From the NCBI GenBank assembly GCA_003254905.1, contig QANU01058919.1, positions 66,076-130,075 on the forward strand: a stretch of 64,000 nt of DNA, given 5' to 3'. Positions 45,006 to 56,088 of this stretch are shown in pieces. Every line of letters starts with the position of its first letter. Positions within the stretch are counted from its first letter, which is position 1. The notes beneath the pieces are model-generated. The model was given only the letters and a program-made list of their open reading frames with translations. It made no database searches and was not told the DNA's origin. A program made the translations under genes and the position numbers. This stretch comes from Nissolia schottii (Eukaryota > Streptophyta > Magnoliopsida > Fabales > Fabaceae).

Positions 45006-48000
45006 ATCCAATACTACTATGTCATATGACAAGTTATTGCTTTACCTTTATTTTCTTTTGAGAGCCAAAATCTCTAATCACATACATCTTAAGAAACCAT
45101 GTTGAGTTTTCCAATCAAATTTTTTTTCATCCATTTGAAACAACCTTGAAACCCTTGGGTGTGCAGCTTGTAGTGCGCTTACATTGTTTCGCAAAATTGC
45201 TTGGACAAGAAAAATTGTTTCATGTTCAAGCTAGCCAAACAATCTTAACTCCATGTTGATATATTGAAAATGTAGCACTAGAAGCCAGATAAGTAATGAT
45301 TCAGCAATTAGAAAGCATGCTCTATTTCCATCCTAAATTACTGCAGCACTTCTCATCATGTATACAAGAAGATTTGAACTCATTTATTGGTATAGGGGGA
45401 ACAAGTCTGTCAATAAGAATATGGCATGCTCATGACTGCTTCAGCTTCCAACTATGTTGATTTTATAATGAAATATCATCTCACTTTCATTCATGCAAAG
45501 AAGGCCTCACTTGAATAGTTTTAAGTTGCTTGAAAATGATTCTTGACAACTAAGATTTGGAGAAATGATTGCGAAGATTACTCCAAGAAAAGAAATATTT
45601 GGATGCTGAATTGAGGGAGAATATGTCACTAGACTCGAGTATATAACAACAATGACTTTGTTATCTGTGCTTATCGCCTCTTAGAAGCCATAAACAGGTA
45701 CAAGTGACTGCTGCAAAAAGAGAATGCCTGCTCCAAAAAAAAAATGAAAACATAAAATTCATCATGCAGAATTTGATTAGACACAAATAATGCCTGATTT
45801 TGGCTAATGCTTTGATTAGTGGATTTCAACCACATACTATTCCTAGTATCACTTGGTTAGGAGGTTATTACTATTACACAAATTCATGGCGTGGTTGATA
45901 AGCACCGCTGACTCGTAAAGGTTCCATATGGCAATATTCCAACATTTTAAACTGTAACATTGTAAGATGAAAGGAATTTTTGAAGAACCAATCTAAAAAG
46001 TGCCGGAAAGTGAGACAGGGAAGAGAAAGTTGGACAGAGTTTTTGAATGTTATTGATCAAATGAAACTAATAATGATACTCACAGTTTCAGTGAACACCG
46101 AGCCATTTAAATTCAAGCGTGAAGCTTTTAGCAGAAGCTCAGTGTAAGTTCTCACAGAATCTCAACTGTCTCTAACAGAATTCCAAACTAACAGCTTAAG
46201 AGCATGTAACCATTGATCCAGGTGGCAGTCAGTGATCCTATCTGCTCACTTATACTTTTAATCTAACAACAGCTGATACCTAGATATGGAATCTCACAAG
46301 TCCAAATAAAATAAACTCAACCGAAAAACCTTTCCAAATATTTATAACAAAATGGGTATTGAAATCATTATCAACTAGCTTAAATATCCATCATCCAATA
46401 TATCTCACCTATTAGTATAGTTAATTGTAATAAAATCCTTGTAATGTCACCCAATATGATTCTCTATGCCATCCACATATCAAAGAGACGGAAATAAAGA
46501 AGGCATCATTCACAATAGGAGCCTATGATTATAAATTTCCTTGATGGGTTTAGAGACAGACACAAATATAATAATTGTAAATCGAAAAGAAGAGCAAAAT
46601 GCAGACATAATATAAAGCCTCAAGGCATAAAAACTATTGAAGTTACCTAGATAACTAATATCAATTTATTTGATTCAAAGTTTCACAAAGTATAAAGGTA
46701 CACATATTAAGCCTGAGTAGTTGGGAGGAAGTTCCTGAATTGGTGCATAAGGATGAATTCCAATAGCACTGCACATCACTCTTTAAAAACAATATCCATC
46801 GAGCTTGTAGACTAAGTCATTATTTGATGCTCATCACAAAGCACAAATTCTTATTTTCCTGATTTAGTTGCAAGCACCTCATGGGAAAAGAAAACATTAC
46901 TAGAACAATATTAACATAATGTTACTTCCACAAAGTTTTCTCTTGCATAAAGCATATAATAAACACTGTTCCTTTCTTCTCTCTTCTCAAAATGGGGCTT
47001 GCAATTCCTATGAGAGATTATGTGAACAAAAATTATGTGAAACTAACATTTTCCTTATCACAATGAACTCAGTGCCAGAAAAAGACACACCTTATCTTGT
47101 CTTTTGAAACTCTGCCATGTCTCTATCCCAAATGTGATTGACCCATGTGTAAACAAAAACCATCTAAATGTTTTTCCTTCAATAAACCCAAAAGAAGAAG
47201 AAGAAGGAGTCAGGTATGAAATTTAAAATAAAAAAAAAAATAATAAAATAAAAAAAACCTTTACATTTTTATATGAAAATTGCTTCAGCATCAAAGAACA
47301 AGTAGAATCCATTGGTGGAGCATGAATACACGTATACAACCAAGAGGTTTGAGATAATTGAACTATTTAAGCATATTAGCTGATACCCTAAAATTAGCTT
47401 CCTAAACACAACATATTCTGTAAAGAAAAACATCAAGTGTTAATGTGTTATTAAATTCAATTTAATCAGTATAGGTTCTTTCGGGAAATCATCAACTGAT
47501 AAGCATAATATGACTTAATGTTTGTGATGGTTAGAAGGCTACTTTAATATACAGCAACTTAGGCACTGATTTGATTGAAAAGATAAAAGAAAGGAGCAAG
47601 TATTTAACAGGTTGGTCTTTCGGAAAGAAGAAATGAAAACCACATAGCAGCAGAATGAATCATGAATCCTGTCATTTACATACTTCTACAATAATTTCTG
47701 GTTGACTTATCCTAACAACATGCAATTGTTCATAGAAGATGTCAACAATCAAACAATTAGTGTGATGCTCGTAATTAAAGAAAACCAAGTTAAACATCTG
47801 AAAACAGCAAACAAACTATTTTAAAAAAAAAATTGATTTATAAGGGGCCTATACTGTGGAACCACTTATTTGTCAACTTTTTTAATTTTCAGGATAAGAA
47901 CTGAAATAGGTCGCAGGTAAAATAATTTGTAACAAGCTATTCAATTTAGCTTAGTTTGTTGCATGATAAATGCGACAATATATGATCTATATAACACCAA

Positions 48001-48333
48001 TCAAGAACTCACAAATTTAGATACTATCTATCTTATACACTTACCGCATATCTCACGATGGGAAGATCCACCTCAGAATGAAAAAGCAGATTGGGATTGC
48101 TCAAGAAAGAAGGATACAGCCAATGCAAGACTCAAAAGTCAGCTAATAACACAAGTTCAAAATTTATTGAATGAAAAATAAGACAACCTGAACATCACTG
48201 GCAAATGGTAGTGATGCCATTATTGCATTGCTCAAATCCTCTGACCGAACAGAAACACAATTCATCTTTTGGTCAACAAATTCAACAACAACAGAAATAA
48301 ATCTCAATTGAAACTGAGGCATTTCCCCTTCTT
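45006..48333. other. Non-coding DNA and 3' flank of the third PPR gene
   Basis: Counterpart of 23246-27765 without the hAT-like insertion (empty site at 47980-47987). Contains A-rich runs (about 47228-47256). No gene seen. Confidence 0.65.
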
Positions 48334-49986
48334 TTATCTTTTCAACAAGCCTCTAGCATTCATTTCATGAAGAAGTTTCTCGACCTTATCAATCTCATCG
48401 TTTTCAAGAAGAGCACAAATAATTATTTCAAAAGTTACGGCGTTAGGGATGCAGCCATCATCTTCCATTCTAGACTTCAAAGCCAATGCTTCATCAAGAA
48501 AACCCTGTTTACAAAACCCATTGATCATAATAGTGTATGTGTAAACATTAGGTTGCCATCCTTTAATCAAAAGATCCTCAAAAACCTCTTGCGCGTTCTT
48601 AAGTCTTCCCCCCTTGCATAGACCATCAATAAGTATATTGAATGTACATACATTTGGATGAATTCCCTGGTTTTTAAGTTTACTGAATAACTCAATTGCC
48701 TCATCAAGATGATTGCTTTTGCATAAAGCATCTAGTAAGGCACTGTAAGTGATTACATTAGGGGGTTGACCTTTATCATACATCTCATCAAAAAGCTCCC
48801 AAGCACAAGAAATTCTCCCCGATTTGCACAAGCCATGAATGAGTGTATTGTACGTTACAGTATCAGGAATCAAATTTTTGCAACCCATTACTTTGAAGAG
48901 ATTCATGGCTTCATCCACCATTTTAACTTTGCATAACCCATTGATCATGATATTATAGGTGCGAACACTATGAGCCACTCCTTGGTGGGTCATAGTGTCG
49001 AATAAGTCTTTTGCCTTGTTCACCTCATTAACTAGGCAATACCCATCCATTAAGCTACTATAAGTAACAACTTCAGGTTTTAAACCGTGTCTAATCATCA
49101 TAGCAAGCATGTTTTTTGCCTGTTTGAGCTTTCCTTCCTTGCATAAGCCATCGATCAAAGTACTAAAGGTATACACATTTGGACCGATGTTTTTCGACAC
49201 CATTTCATTAAGCAATGCAGCTGCTTCCTTCAATTGACCCACAAGGCACAATCCATACATCAGAGTACTGTAAGTGACAACATTGGGAGAAATTCCCCTA
49301 TCAACCATTTCAAAATATAAATCATGCGCCTCAGCCACAAGTTTATCTTTGCATAAGCCATCAATGATTGTGCTGTACATGACCACATTGGGCGTAACCC
49401 CTCTGATCTTTCGCAGTATCTGAATGGCAGCACCGGTACATCCTATCTTACAGCATCCATTGATCAAGGTCCCATAACTAACTTCATTTAACTGAAACCC
49501 TAGAGCTGCCACTTTGTCGTGAAAATGCAGTGCTTCTTGAACCTCATCATTTAAACAGAGACCTTTCATAAGCGCAGTTAGGGTTACGGTATTTGGTTGA
49601 TAACCCATTTTGAGAATCTTTGCCAATACAGAGAATGCGAGAGCCACGTGACCCATGTGGCAGTAACAATTGATCAAGATGTTTAAAGTAACGATGTTTG
49701 GAGCGATTCCCTTGAGTTGCAGGTGTTTAGAGAGGGACATAGCAATGGGGTAATGCTTCATCTTCGCAAGGGAACCTAAAATCTTGTTAAATTCAATGAT
49801 GGGTGGCTTAAGACGCATGCATAGCATGCGATTGAAGGAAGCAACAGCATCGTCAATGTTATCAACGTGTGATGGGGGCAGAGAACGAGAAAATAGCCTT
49901 AAATTTGAAGGGAAGGGAAGAACATTAAGAGGAAACAGTGAGATGAGAGAAGCACACCTTAACCTTGTCATTGAGAACAACGACAT
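48334..49986 (-). CDS. RFL-type pentatricopeptide repeat protein, probably mitochondrial (copy 3)
   Basis: 550-aa P-class PPR protein: leader (MSLFSMTRLRCASLISLFPL), 14 motifs, and an end at ARGLLKR as in copy 2. The fourth motif is two residues short (KIRGVTPN where others have KIRGQGITPD), giving a 33-residue repeat. The ATG at 49986 aligns with those of its paralogues; the open frame extends only five codons further. Predicted base preferences are YYA?AA??UYAYA?. Upstream it has lost the GC-richer leader flank of the other copies and has instead a CAGTTCAGTTCAGTTCA repeat (about 50110-50130) and MULE-linked DNA, so its promoter probably differs. Family role: mitochondrial RNA binding. Confidence 0.92.
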   Translation of the reverse strand: MSLFSMTRLRCASLISLFPLNVLPFPSNLRLFSRSLPPSHVDNIDDAVASFNRMLCMRLKPPIIEFNKILGSLAKMKHYPIAMSLSKHLQLKGIAPNIVTLNILINCYCHMGHVALAFSVLAKILKMGYQPNTVTLTALMKGLCLNDEVQEALHFHDKVAALGFQLNEVSYGTLINGCCKIGCTGAAIQILRKIRGVTPNVVMYSTIIDGLCKDKLVAEAHDLYFEMVDRGISPNVVTYSTLMYGLCLVGQLKEAAALLNEMVSKNIGPNVYTFSTLIDGLCKEGKLKQAKNMLAMMIRHGLKPEVVTYSSLMDGYCLVNEVNKAKDLFDTMTHQGVAHSVRTYNIMINGLCKVKMVDEAMNLFKVMGCKNLIPDTVTYNTLIHGLCKSGRISCAWELFDEMYDKGQPPNVITYSALLDALCKSNHLDEAIELFSKLKNQGIHPNVCTFNILIDGLCKGGRLKNAQEVFEDLLIKGWQPNVYTYTIMINGFCKQGFLDEALALKSRMEDDGCIPNAVTFEIIICALLENDEIDKVEKLLHEMNARGLLKR

Positions 49987-50399
49987 TGTTGTTGGATCCA
50001 ACGGGATTCGTAGTGAGGAGTGGAACGGTGCATTGCGAGTCGCTCTGTCTCTCTCGTCGTCTTCCCAGAAATCGTGTTTATTATTTAGGGTTTTGGAAAT
50101 GGCAACTCAGCTCAGTTCAGTTCAGTTCAAACATTGTGTGTGGGTTTGTTACTATTGGTGTGATTTGCCCATATAATCAGGTGATTGATGTGCCTTCAGT
50201 TTTGACTTTTGAAAAAAAAAATGTAATTGTTGATTAAAATTGTGTCTTTTATATGGGAAAAATGTGTTAATACTTTTAGGGGGAAAAAAGTGATATTTTC
50301 CTGATATATAGGATGATACTTAAGTTTATTTGTTAGGAAAATGCAGTTTTACTTTTATTTTTATGATGAGAAAGAGTATAGGTATATAGGAGAAGATAT
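49987..50399. other. Upstream region of the third PPR gene
   Basis: Promoter side of copy 3. Includes a short CAGTT tandem run near 50110-50130. From about 50213 the sequence matches 60567-60745 upstream of copy 4, so both genes share this distal region. Confidence 0.6.
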
Positions 50400-50595
50400 T
50401 AAAAAAAACAGTTATGTTACATGTACACTCATATATCATATCCCATACATACACTCGCTGACTCCCTAAAATAATTGTTTCATCCACTCTTTCTCCTACT
50501 CTCACCAACACGCGCGTGAACCCACGTTTCGTTCCCTTTCTCGAAAATTTTCATTGTTCATTGCTCTCTGCTCTCTGCTCTCTTCACCCTCTTCG

Positions 50596-50649
50596 TTCTC
50601 TTCGACCTCGTCGTTCTCTTCGACCTCGTCCTTCTCTTCGACGTCGTCG
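50596..50649. repeat. 18-bp tandem repeat, three units
   Basis: Units of TTCTCTTCGACCTCGTCG, with one or two changes in the later copies, starting at 50596, 50614 and 50632. It lies near the left end of the transposon. GAC/GAT-rich DNA near the right end (51940-51985) is roughly its complement in composition. Confidence 0.85.
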
Positions 50650-50830
50650 TTCTCTACGCTCTCATGCGCAAGATCTAATATTTGTTAGAGAGATGAGTGA
50701 TTGAAGATGTTGTTGCTTGTTATCATCTTTTAACTAAAAAAGAAAGAAGTTCAAAAAACAAAAATCAGAGCATAATTGATAGGAGAAAGGAAAAGAACAA
50801 GATATACATAACTTATGCTGTGACCTGTGA

Positions 50831-51690
50831 CCTGTGATAATGTTTGCACATACGCCTATTTAATGTTTGTACATATGTCCATTTAAAGTTTGCACAATTT
50901 TACAATACATCAAATTCTACATTTTTATGCATTTGTGACAAACACATAATGGTTATATCACATCATCTAATGTTTATTATGGCAATATGTAAAAAATTGT
51001 GTCAAAATATTTATAATATTTATGCATTAATTATTGAAAGGTTGATTGCCAAATGCACATCCTCTTCCCCAACAAAGACAAAACCTGTGACCTGTGGATA
51101 ATATTTGCACATAAGCCCATTTATGTTTGCACATATACCCATTTAAAGTTTGCACAATTCTACAATACATAAAATTCTGCATTTTTATGCATTTGTGACA
51201 AACACATAATGCTTATATCATGTCATCTAATGTTTATTATAGCAATATGTAAAAAATTGTGTCAAAATATTTATAATATTTATGTATTAATTGTTGAAAG
51301 GTTTAAAATGTGCCAAAATGCACATCCTCTTACTTAACAAAGACAAAACCTGTGACCTGTGATAATGTTTGCACATAAACCTATTTAATGTTTGCACATA
51401 TGCCCATTTAAAGTTTGCACAATTCCATAATACATCAAATTCTGCATTTTTATGCATTTGTGACAAACACATAATGCTTATATCACACCATCTAATGTTT
51501 ATTATGGCAATATGTAAAAACTTGTGTCAAAATATTCATAATATTTATGCATTAATTGTTGAAAGGTCAAAAATGTGCCAAATGCACATCCTCTTCCTCA
51601 ACAAAGACAAAACCTGTGACCTGTAGATAATGTTTGCACATACGCCCATTTAATGTTTGCACATATGTCTATTTAAATTTGCACATTTAA
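50831..51690. repeat. ~263-bp tandem repeat, three full units plus a partial
   Basis: Units begin at CCTGTG(G)ATAAT: 50831-51090, 51091-51355, 51356-51619, then a partial fourth to about 51690. Each unit contains sub-repeats of TTTGCACATA...CCCATTTAA and the stretch TATGCATTTGTGACAAACAC. Units differ by several percent. It is satellite-like and confined to the transposon. Confidence 0.9.
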
Positions 51691-52155
51691 TTTTCTGTCA
51701 TATGTATGTTAGTAATGAATGAGCATTAGAACATATAAAGCTTCAATTTCACAGAAACGTCAAAGAACAAAACTCTCCATGGAAATCAAAGAAAAAAAAT
51801 AATAAAAACGATGATGATGATAAACATAATAGAAAATTGAATTATGATGATGAGATGGTAATCAAAAAAAGGATGATGATAACGATAATCAAGGTAATAG
51901 GAGGATAGGAGGATGGGAGGATGAGAGAATGCCAGAGGATGCCGATGACGACGTCGACGACGACGACGATGAGAGGTTGAAGACGATGTGTGAAAACGAT
52001 GACGAGAACGAGTTCGAGATTGGGGCGCGCGTGTTGTGTATAGTTATACGCTATACGTATAATTATCATTAATTGCGCATAAAAACGTATAAAGCAGTGG
52101 TGTATGTACGGGTGTATCAATTTGGGGTGTACATGGAGCATTTCTGTAAAAAAAA

Positions 52156-54370
52156 TTGAATATTGTTTCTGAGAAGGCACGCTAAAAGAATAAATAAAGA
52201 CTTTTTTTTTACTATAATGCTTGTTACTAAAAAAAAATATCAAAATGTCCATGTTCAAAACATATTACAATAATACATCTGTTTTAGCCAACATGAAACT
52301 CTTGGTCACGTCAGATTCGCCAATGTAGTAGGCGAATGTCAGTAGGATTCGCTACCGCTAGGCGAATCCCTATCAAATTCGCGAATGTGGATGCCAAATC
52401 AGTACTACACTCGCCAACTGGTTTGGCGAATTCAACACATTTTTCAACCAGTTTGGCAAATTTTCCCTTAGACCCTATTAATCAACCCCATCACCCCCAA
52501 ACTCCTTCATCTATTCGCATTTTCTAAATTTCACTTCTTTCTCTAGAAATCCATTCTCTCTAAAATCCTAATTCCCTACTCAGTTCTTGGATTGCTGAAG
52601 GCTAAGACTAATTGATTCAACTTGTGCGGCAGACTTACAAGTTTTAATTTATTATAATGCTATTATTTTTTTTAAAAAATTTATAGTTTAATAGTATGTG
52701 TGAATTACATAAATTTCTTTAAATTGATTATATAAATATTGTCTATATTAGTTTGCTAAGCAGGTTATGATAGATTGATGCATAGAGTAGTATAGTATAG
52801 TATATGTAGTATTATATAAATATTGTTTATATTAGTTTGCTAAGCAATGTATAATTGACATATAATGTATTTTATACAAAATTAGAAAATGAAGAAATCT
52901 CTTATCGTGCCCATTTATTCTAATGGGAGAATGTATGAAGGTAAACATAGGTTTATGTATGATGGTCCTAATTCGACATCTATGGTGATTAAGAGGGGTA
53001 TGCGTTTAGATGATTTGAAGAAAAAAAATTGTTTGAAATTAAGGTTACAAGAGAATCAATTTGTATCAAGAATTCCTTTTTGACTATACAAGGGCTGGGT
53101 AATGGGTTGAAATATTGATATGTTTGATGATGAAGATGTTACATGAATGATAGATGTTTTTGAGCAAAATCCAGATTTAGCTTCTATGGAGGTGTTTGTC
53201 AAGGTAGAAAGAAGAGAGGGAGAAACTCATGTGAATATTGAGAGTGGTCCATCAAACCCTATCAACACTCAATCGTGAATGACACATTTTGCTCCAGTAT
53301 TTCAAAAATATGTGACCCTATCTCAAAATCCTCTAACTTTTTATTCTCCATTTATATCTTTAGCCAATATGACTCAACTTGCTGTTTGTGTGAACTTATC
53401 TCAATGTGACAATACATTAATGATGAGAGAAGTGTTATCTGATACAAGTGATGACGAAGAATATTTACTTGTTGTTGCTGCTGATGATGATGATGATTTA
53501 AGTATGGATTCAGAAGAGGAGGTCGATGCATTTGTTAATGTGCATCAAGTTTCTTGAATTCGCTTTGTTCGTAACAATGACCCTCCAATTGGTGTTTTCG
53601 CTAACAATGTCCATCCAGTTAATGTTATTCCTGAAAATGTATTTAAGCCTCCTTGTCCTCAATTTTAATAAATTAATTGGGATGCATTTGCTAATGGTGA
53701 GACCACGGGATTTGTTGAGTATGACACTTGGAGTTCACAAGAAGAACTGTTGGATTGCAATTTTCAACAAAAGATGTTGTGAAGTCATCTTTAAATCATT
53801 ATTCAATCAGAAGGCAGCGAGATTATAAGGTTGAATTGTCTGATATCCAAAGGCTAGCTGCTAAGTGTTCTCAATTTAGGGCTTCTTGCAATTGGAGAGT
53901 TAGGGCTATTAACAGTAAAATGTGCAATAAATGAAAAATTTCTCAATATAATAGACCACATACTTGTGTAAACATCTCTTTGACATAAGATCATAAGAAG
54001 TTGCAATCTGTTTTGGTCTAAATGTATATACAGGGCATGGTTAGAACACAGCTTGATGTTGAGATATACTTGTTATTTGAGATGATTAAAAGTATATTTG
54101 TTATAATTTGTCATATCAAAAAGTTTGGTTGGCAAAGCAAAGAGCTTCTATTGAGATTTTTGGTGATTAGGAAGAATCTTAATAGAGGTTGCCTAGATGG
54201 TTAGAGGCCATGAAACATTTTATGCTAGACAATGTGATGTTGTTGGAAACTGATGACTATGTGGAGCACAATTGACTTGATCAATCAAAGCAAATGTTTG
54301 TTCGCTTGTTTTGGACTTTCAAACCATGTGTGCTTGGATTTGATTTTGCAAGTCATTTATTCCGAACCCA
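52156..54370 (+). mobile_element. Truncated Mutator-like element with transposase remnant
   Basis: DNA transposon relic. Non-coding 5' part (52156-52888) with repeated TTCGCC/GGCGAA motifs. The transposase remnant starts at 52889 (MKKSLIVPIYSNGRMYEG), continues through an acidic segment (SDDEEYL and DDDDDLSMDSEEE, about 53440-53520), then a MuDR-type DNA-binding domain (WDAFANG, NHYSIRRQRDYKVELSD, CNWRVRAIN; about 53690-53930). It ends near FWTFKPCV (about 54330), just before the DDE catalytic domain. Stops and frameshifts are frequent, for example a stop after VSRIPF and a frame change near 53760. The 3' half is absent: homology to the second copy stops at about 54370. Confidence 0.85.
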
Positions 54371-54714
54371 ATCGAATAATATGATATTATTCTATATCCC
54401 AACCCCGTAAAAGTTTAATTAGTTTGACAAGGATATCTATTTCAAATTTTTTTTTTTTGACATGACGTTCATTGCAATAACAAATCATTACAAGAAAGGT
54501 CAATGACCACAATAGCAAATAGAATAATGGGGTTCCTAAAGGTGCCAGTACAAATAGCAATGACCTACACAAAGATTTTAAAGAAGAGAAAGAGTCAAAT
54601 TGTGTCTTTTATATTCTTCAAATAGCAAGAGCATGAAGGAATAAACTTCCTTCAGGGTAGTGAATTTGTTTTGACAAAATTTATCGTTCAAAATTAATCA
54701 AATCCTTTAAATAG
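54371..54714. other. Junction sequence, no gene seen
   Basis: About 340 bp between the truncated transposase and the third partial unit. Not clearly matched elsewhere in the window. No coding signal. Confidence 0.5.
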
Positions 54715-55686
54715 TGAAATTAATTGTGTTTAGAGGTGTTTGAAAAGAGCTTCCAGATCTCATCAGAAAGTAAGGTTTGATGGAATATACTAGCATCAAA
54801 GAAGCCTAAGAGGTTCCATACTTGAGTACTATGAGGGTAAGAAGCTATGCAGTGCATCACAGATTTTGCATTATTCTGGCACCAGGGGTAACCGTCACAT
54901 ATATTTGGAATTTGTTCCTAGCCTAGGGATTCCTTCTAAGATACTTCAAATATTTAAATAAGGGTTAGACAACTCAAAAATTGATGAAATCATTCCATTT
55001 ATCACTTTCTTTTCTCTAATCTCTTAGTAAACTAACTTAAAAAAAATCAATAAATCCATTCCACATTAACTCATCAATAAAGTAGTTTATAAAAAAAATA
55101 ATCAATAAAAAATACTCATTTTAAAATAAAAATCATAATATTTTTTAGGATTTTGATACTAGTCAAAAAATCTCAAATAAAAAAGAATCAATGTAATTTT
55201 ACTAAATCTCAAGGGCTGTCAATATATTTTACCTTAAAAGTAATATTACTTTATCATATTAAACATACTTTTAAAATATAATTTTTAAACACAAATCAAT
55301 TCTTTTAATTTCAACTACACTAAAGTTAATTGTTTTAAACTTTAATTCTTTCAAAACTAACGAGATTTTTTTTTTAATTCTAAATAACGAGGAACATATA
55401 TTCACGGAATCATAAACATACAAATGTCAGATCATGAACAAAACTTATACTGAATATACATCAACATTTATTTATATTTATGGTAATAGATAAGATCATA
55501 TGTATGACACATCCAAAACCATAGCAAATCAAAGTAAAATCAAACATAATGTGTGTCCAAAACATGATGAGGAGCATAAACTAGCTTGCTCGTCAAATAA
55601 CACAATCCGATACATCAATAAGTTCGACATAAGAATATAGCATGATAGTAAACTCAACAAGTCAACACGCACATCATAACTAAACA
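54715..55686. repeat. Third copy of the PPR-upstream AT-rich block
   Basis: Copy of about 18565-19509 and 40262-41243, with slightly higher divergence. It begins inside the PPR 5' flank. No gene. Confidence 0.7.
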
Positions 55687-56088
55687 TCAGATCCTAGAGG
55701 CGCGATCTGAAGGGTCACTCTGATATGGTCCCCAAGTTTGAGGCTCAACTGACAACTCCAAGTGCTCCTGCGACTCAGTGTCTTTCGACTCAACCTCTGC
55801 AATCCCATCACCAACTATACCATTAAGAACTCCAACATCAACCACAACATCATGAATTGTGGCTCCAAAGTAAGCTTCTTCTCCGTCTGACAGTATCACA
55901 ATGTGGTTCCAACGGTTATAATTGTTCTCCCATCTACAACTACCCTTGCAGCACGTGCCCAAGAAACGTAGATAGAAATGTGGGAACTCTCCCTTGCCTC
56001 AGCTGGAGGGGTGACAACATGCACGAGTGGAAGAAGGAACTAAATATGATGTATTAGTTCTAGTGTGATAAAAGATCCTACTATGACA
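55687..56088 (-). pseudogene. Unidentified protein-like remnant, copy 3 (truncated)
   Basis: Third copy of the sequence at 19510-20037. The stop that follows SKDTDS in the other copies is absent; the frame reads on through ESQEHLELSVEPQTWGPYQ to the shared final stop after DRASRI. A change near 55935-55945 disturbs the frame in the VVVEW region. The 5' part is cut off at 56088 by a deletion. This copy may be closest to the ancestral reading frame at the C-terminus. Confidence 0.5.

Larger units (their letters stand above)
50400..52155. mobile_element. Non-autonomous DNA transposon with 9-bp target duplication
   Basis: Element 50409-52146 is flanked by TAAAAAAAA (50400-50408 and 52147-52155). 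Its ends are imperfect inverted repeats: left CAGTTATGTTACATGTACAC, right (complement) CAGAAATGCTCCATGTACAC. Further in, CAACACGCGCG (about 50508) faces its complement (about 52026). The homologous DNA near 60740-60760 has no insertion. A 9-bp duplication points to the Mutator superfamily, although the A-rich site leaves an 8-bp (hAT) reading possible. There is no transposase. The inside holds an 18-bp TCG-rich array (50596-50649), a ~263-bp tandem repeat (50831-51690) and a GAC/GAT-rich run (51940-51985). Confidence 0.75.

Noticed and set aside
50831-51690. CRISPR-like array
   Set aside because: Units are ~263 bp, directly abutting and diverged, without short spacers, in a plant nuclear context; this is a satellite-type tandem repeat.
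51842-52258. 138-codon minus-strand frame in the 9-bp-duplication transposon
   Set aside because: Built on GAT/GAC simple repeats and crossing the transposon boundary into different DNA, so not a conserved gene.
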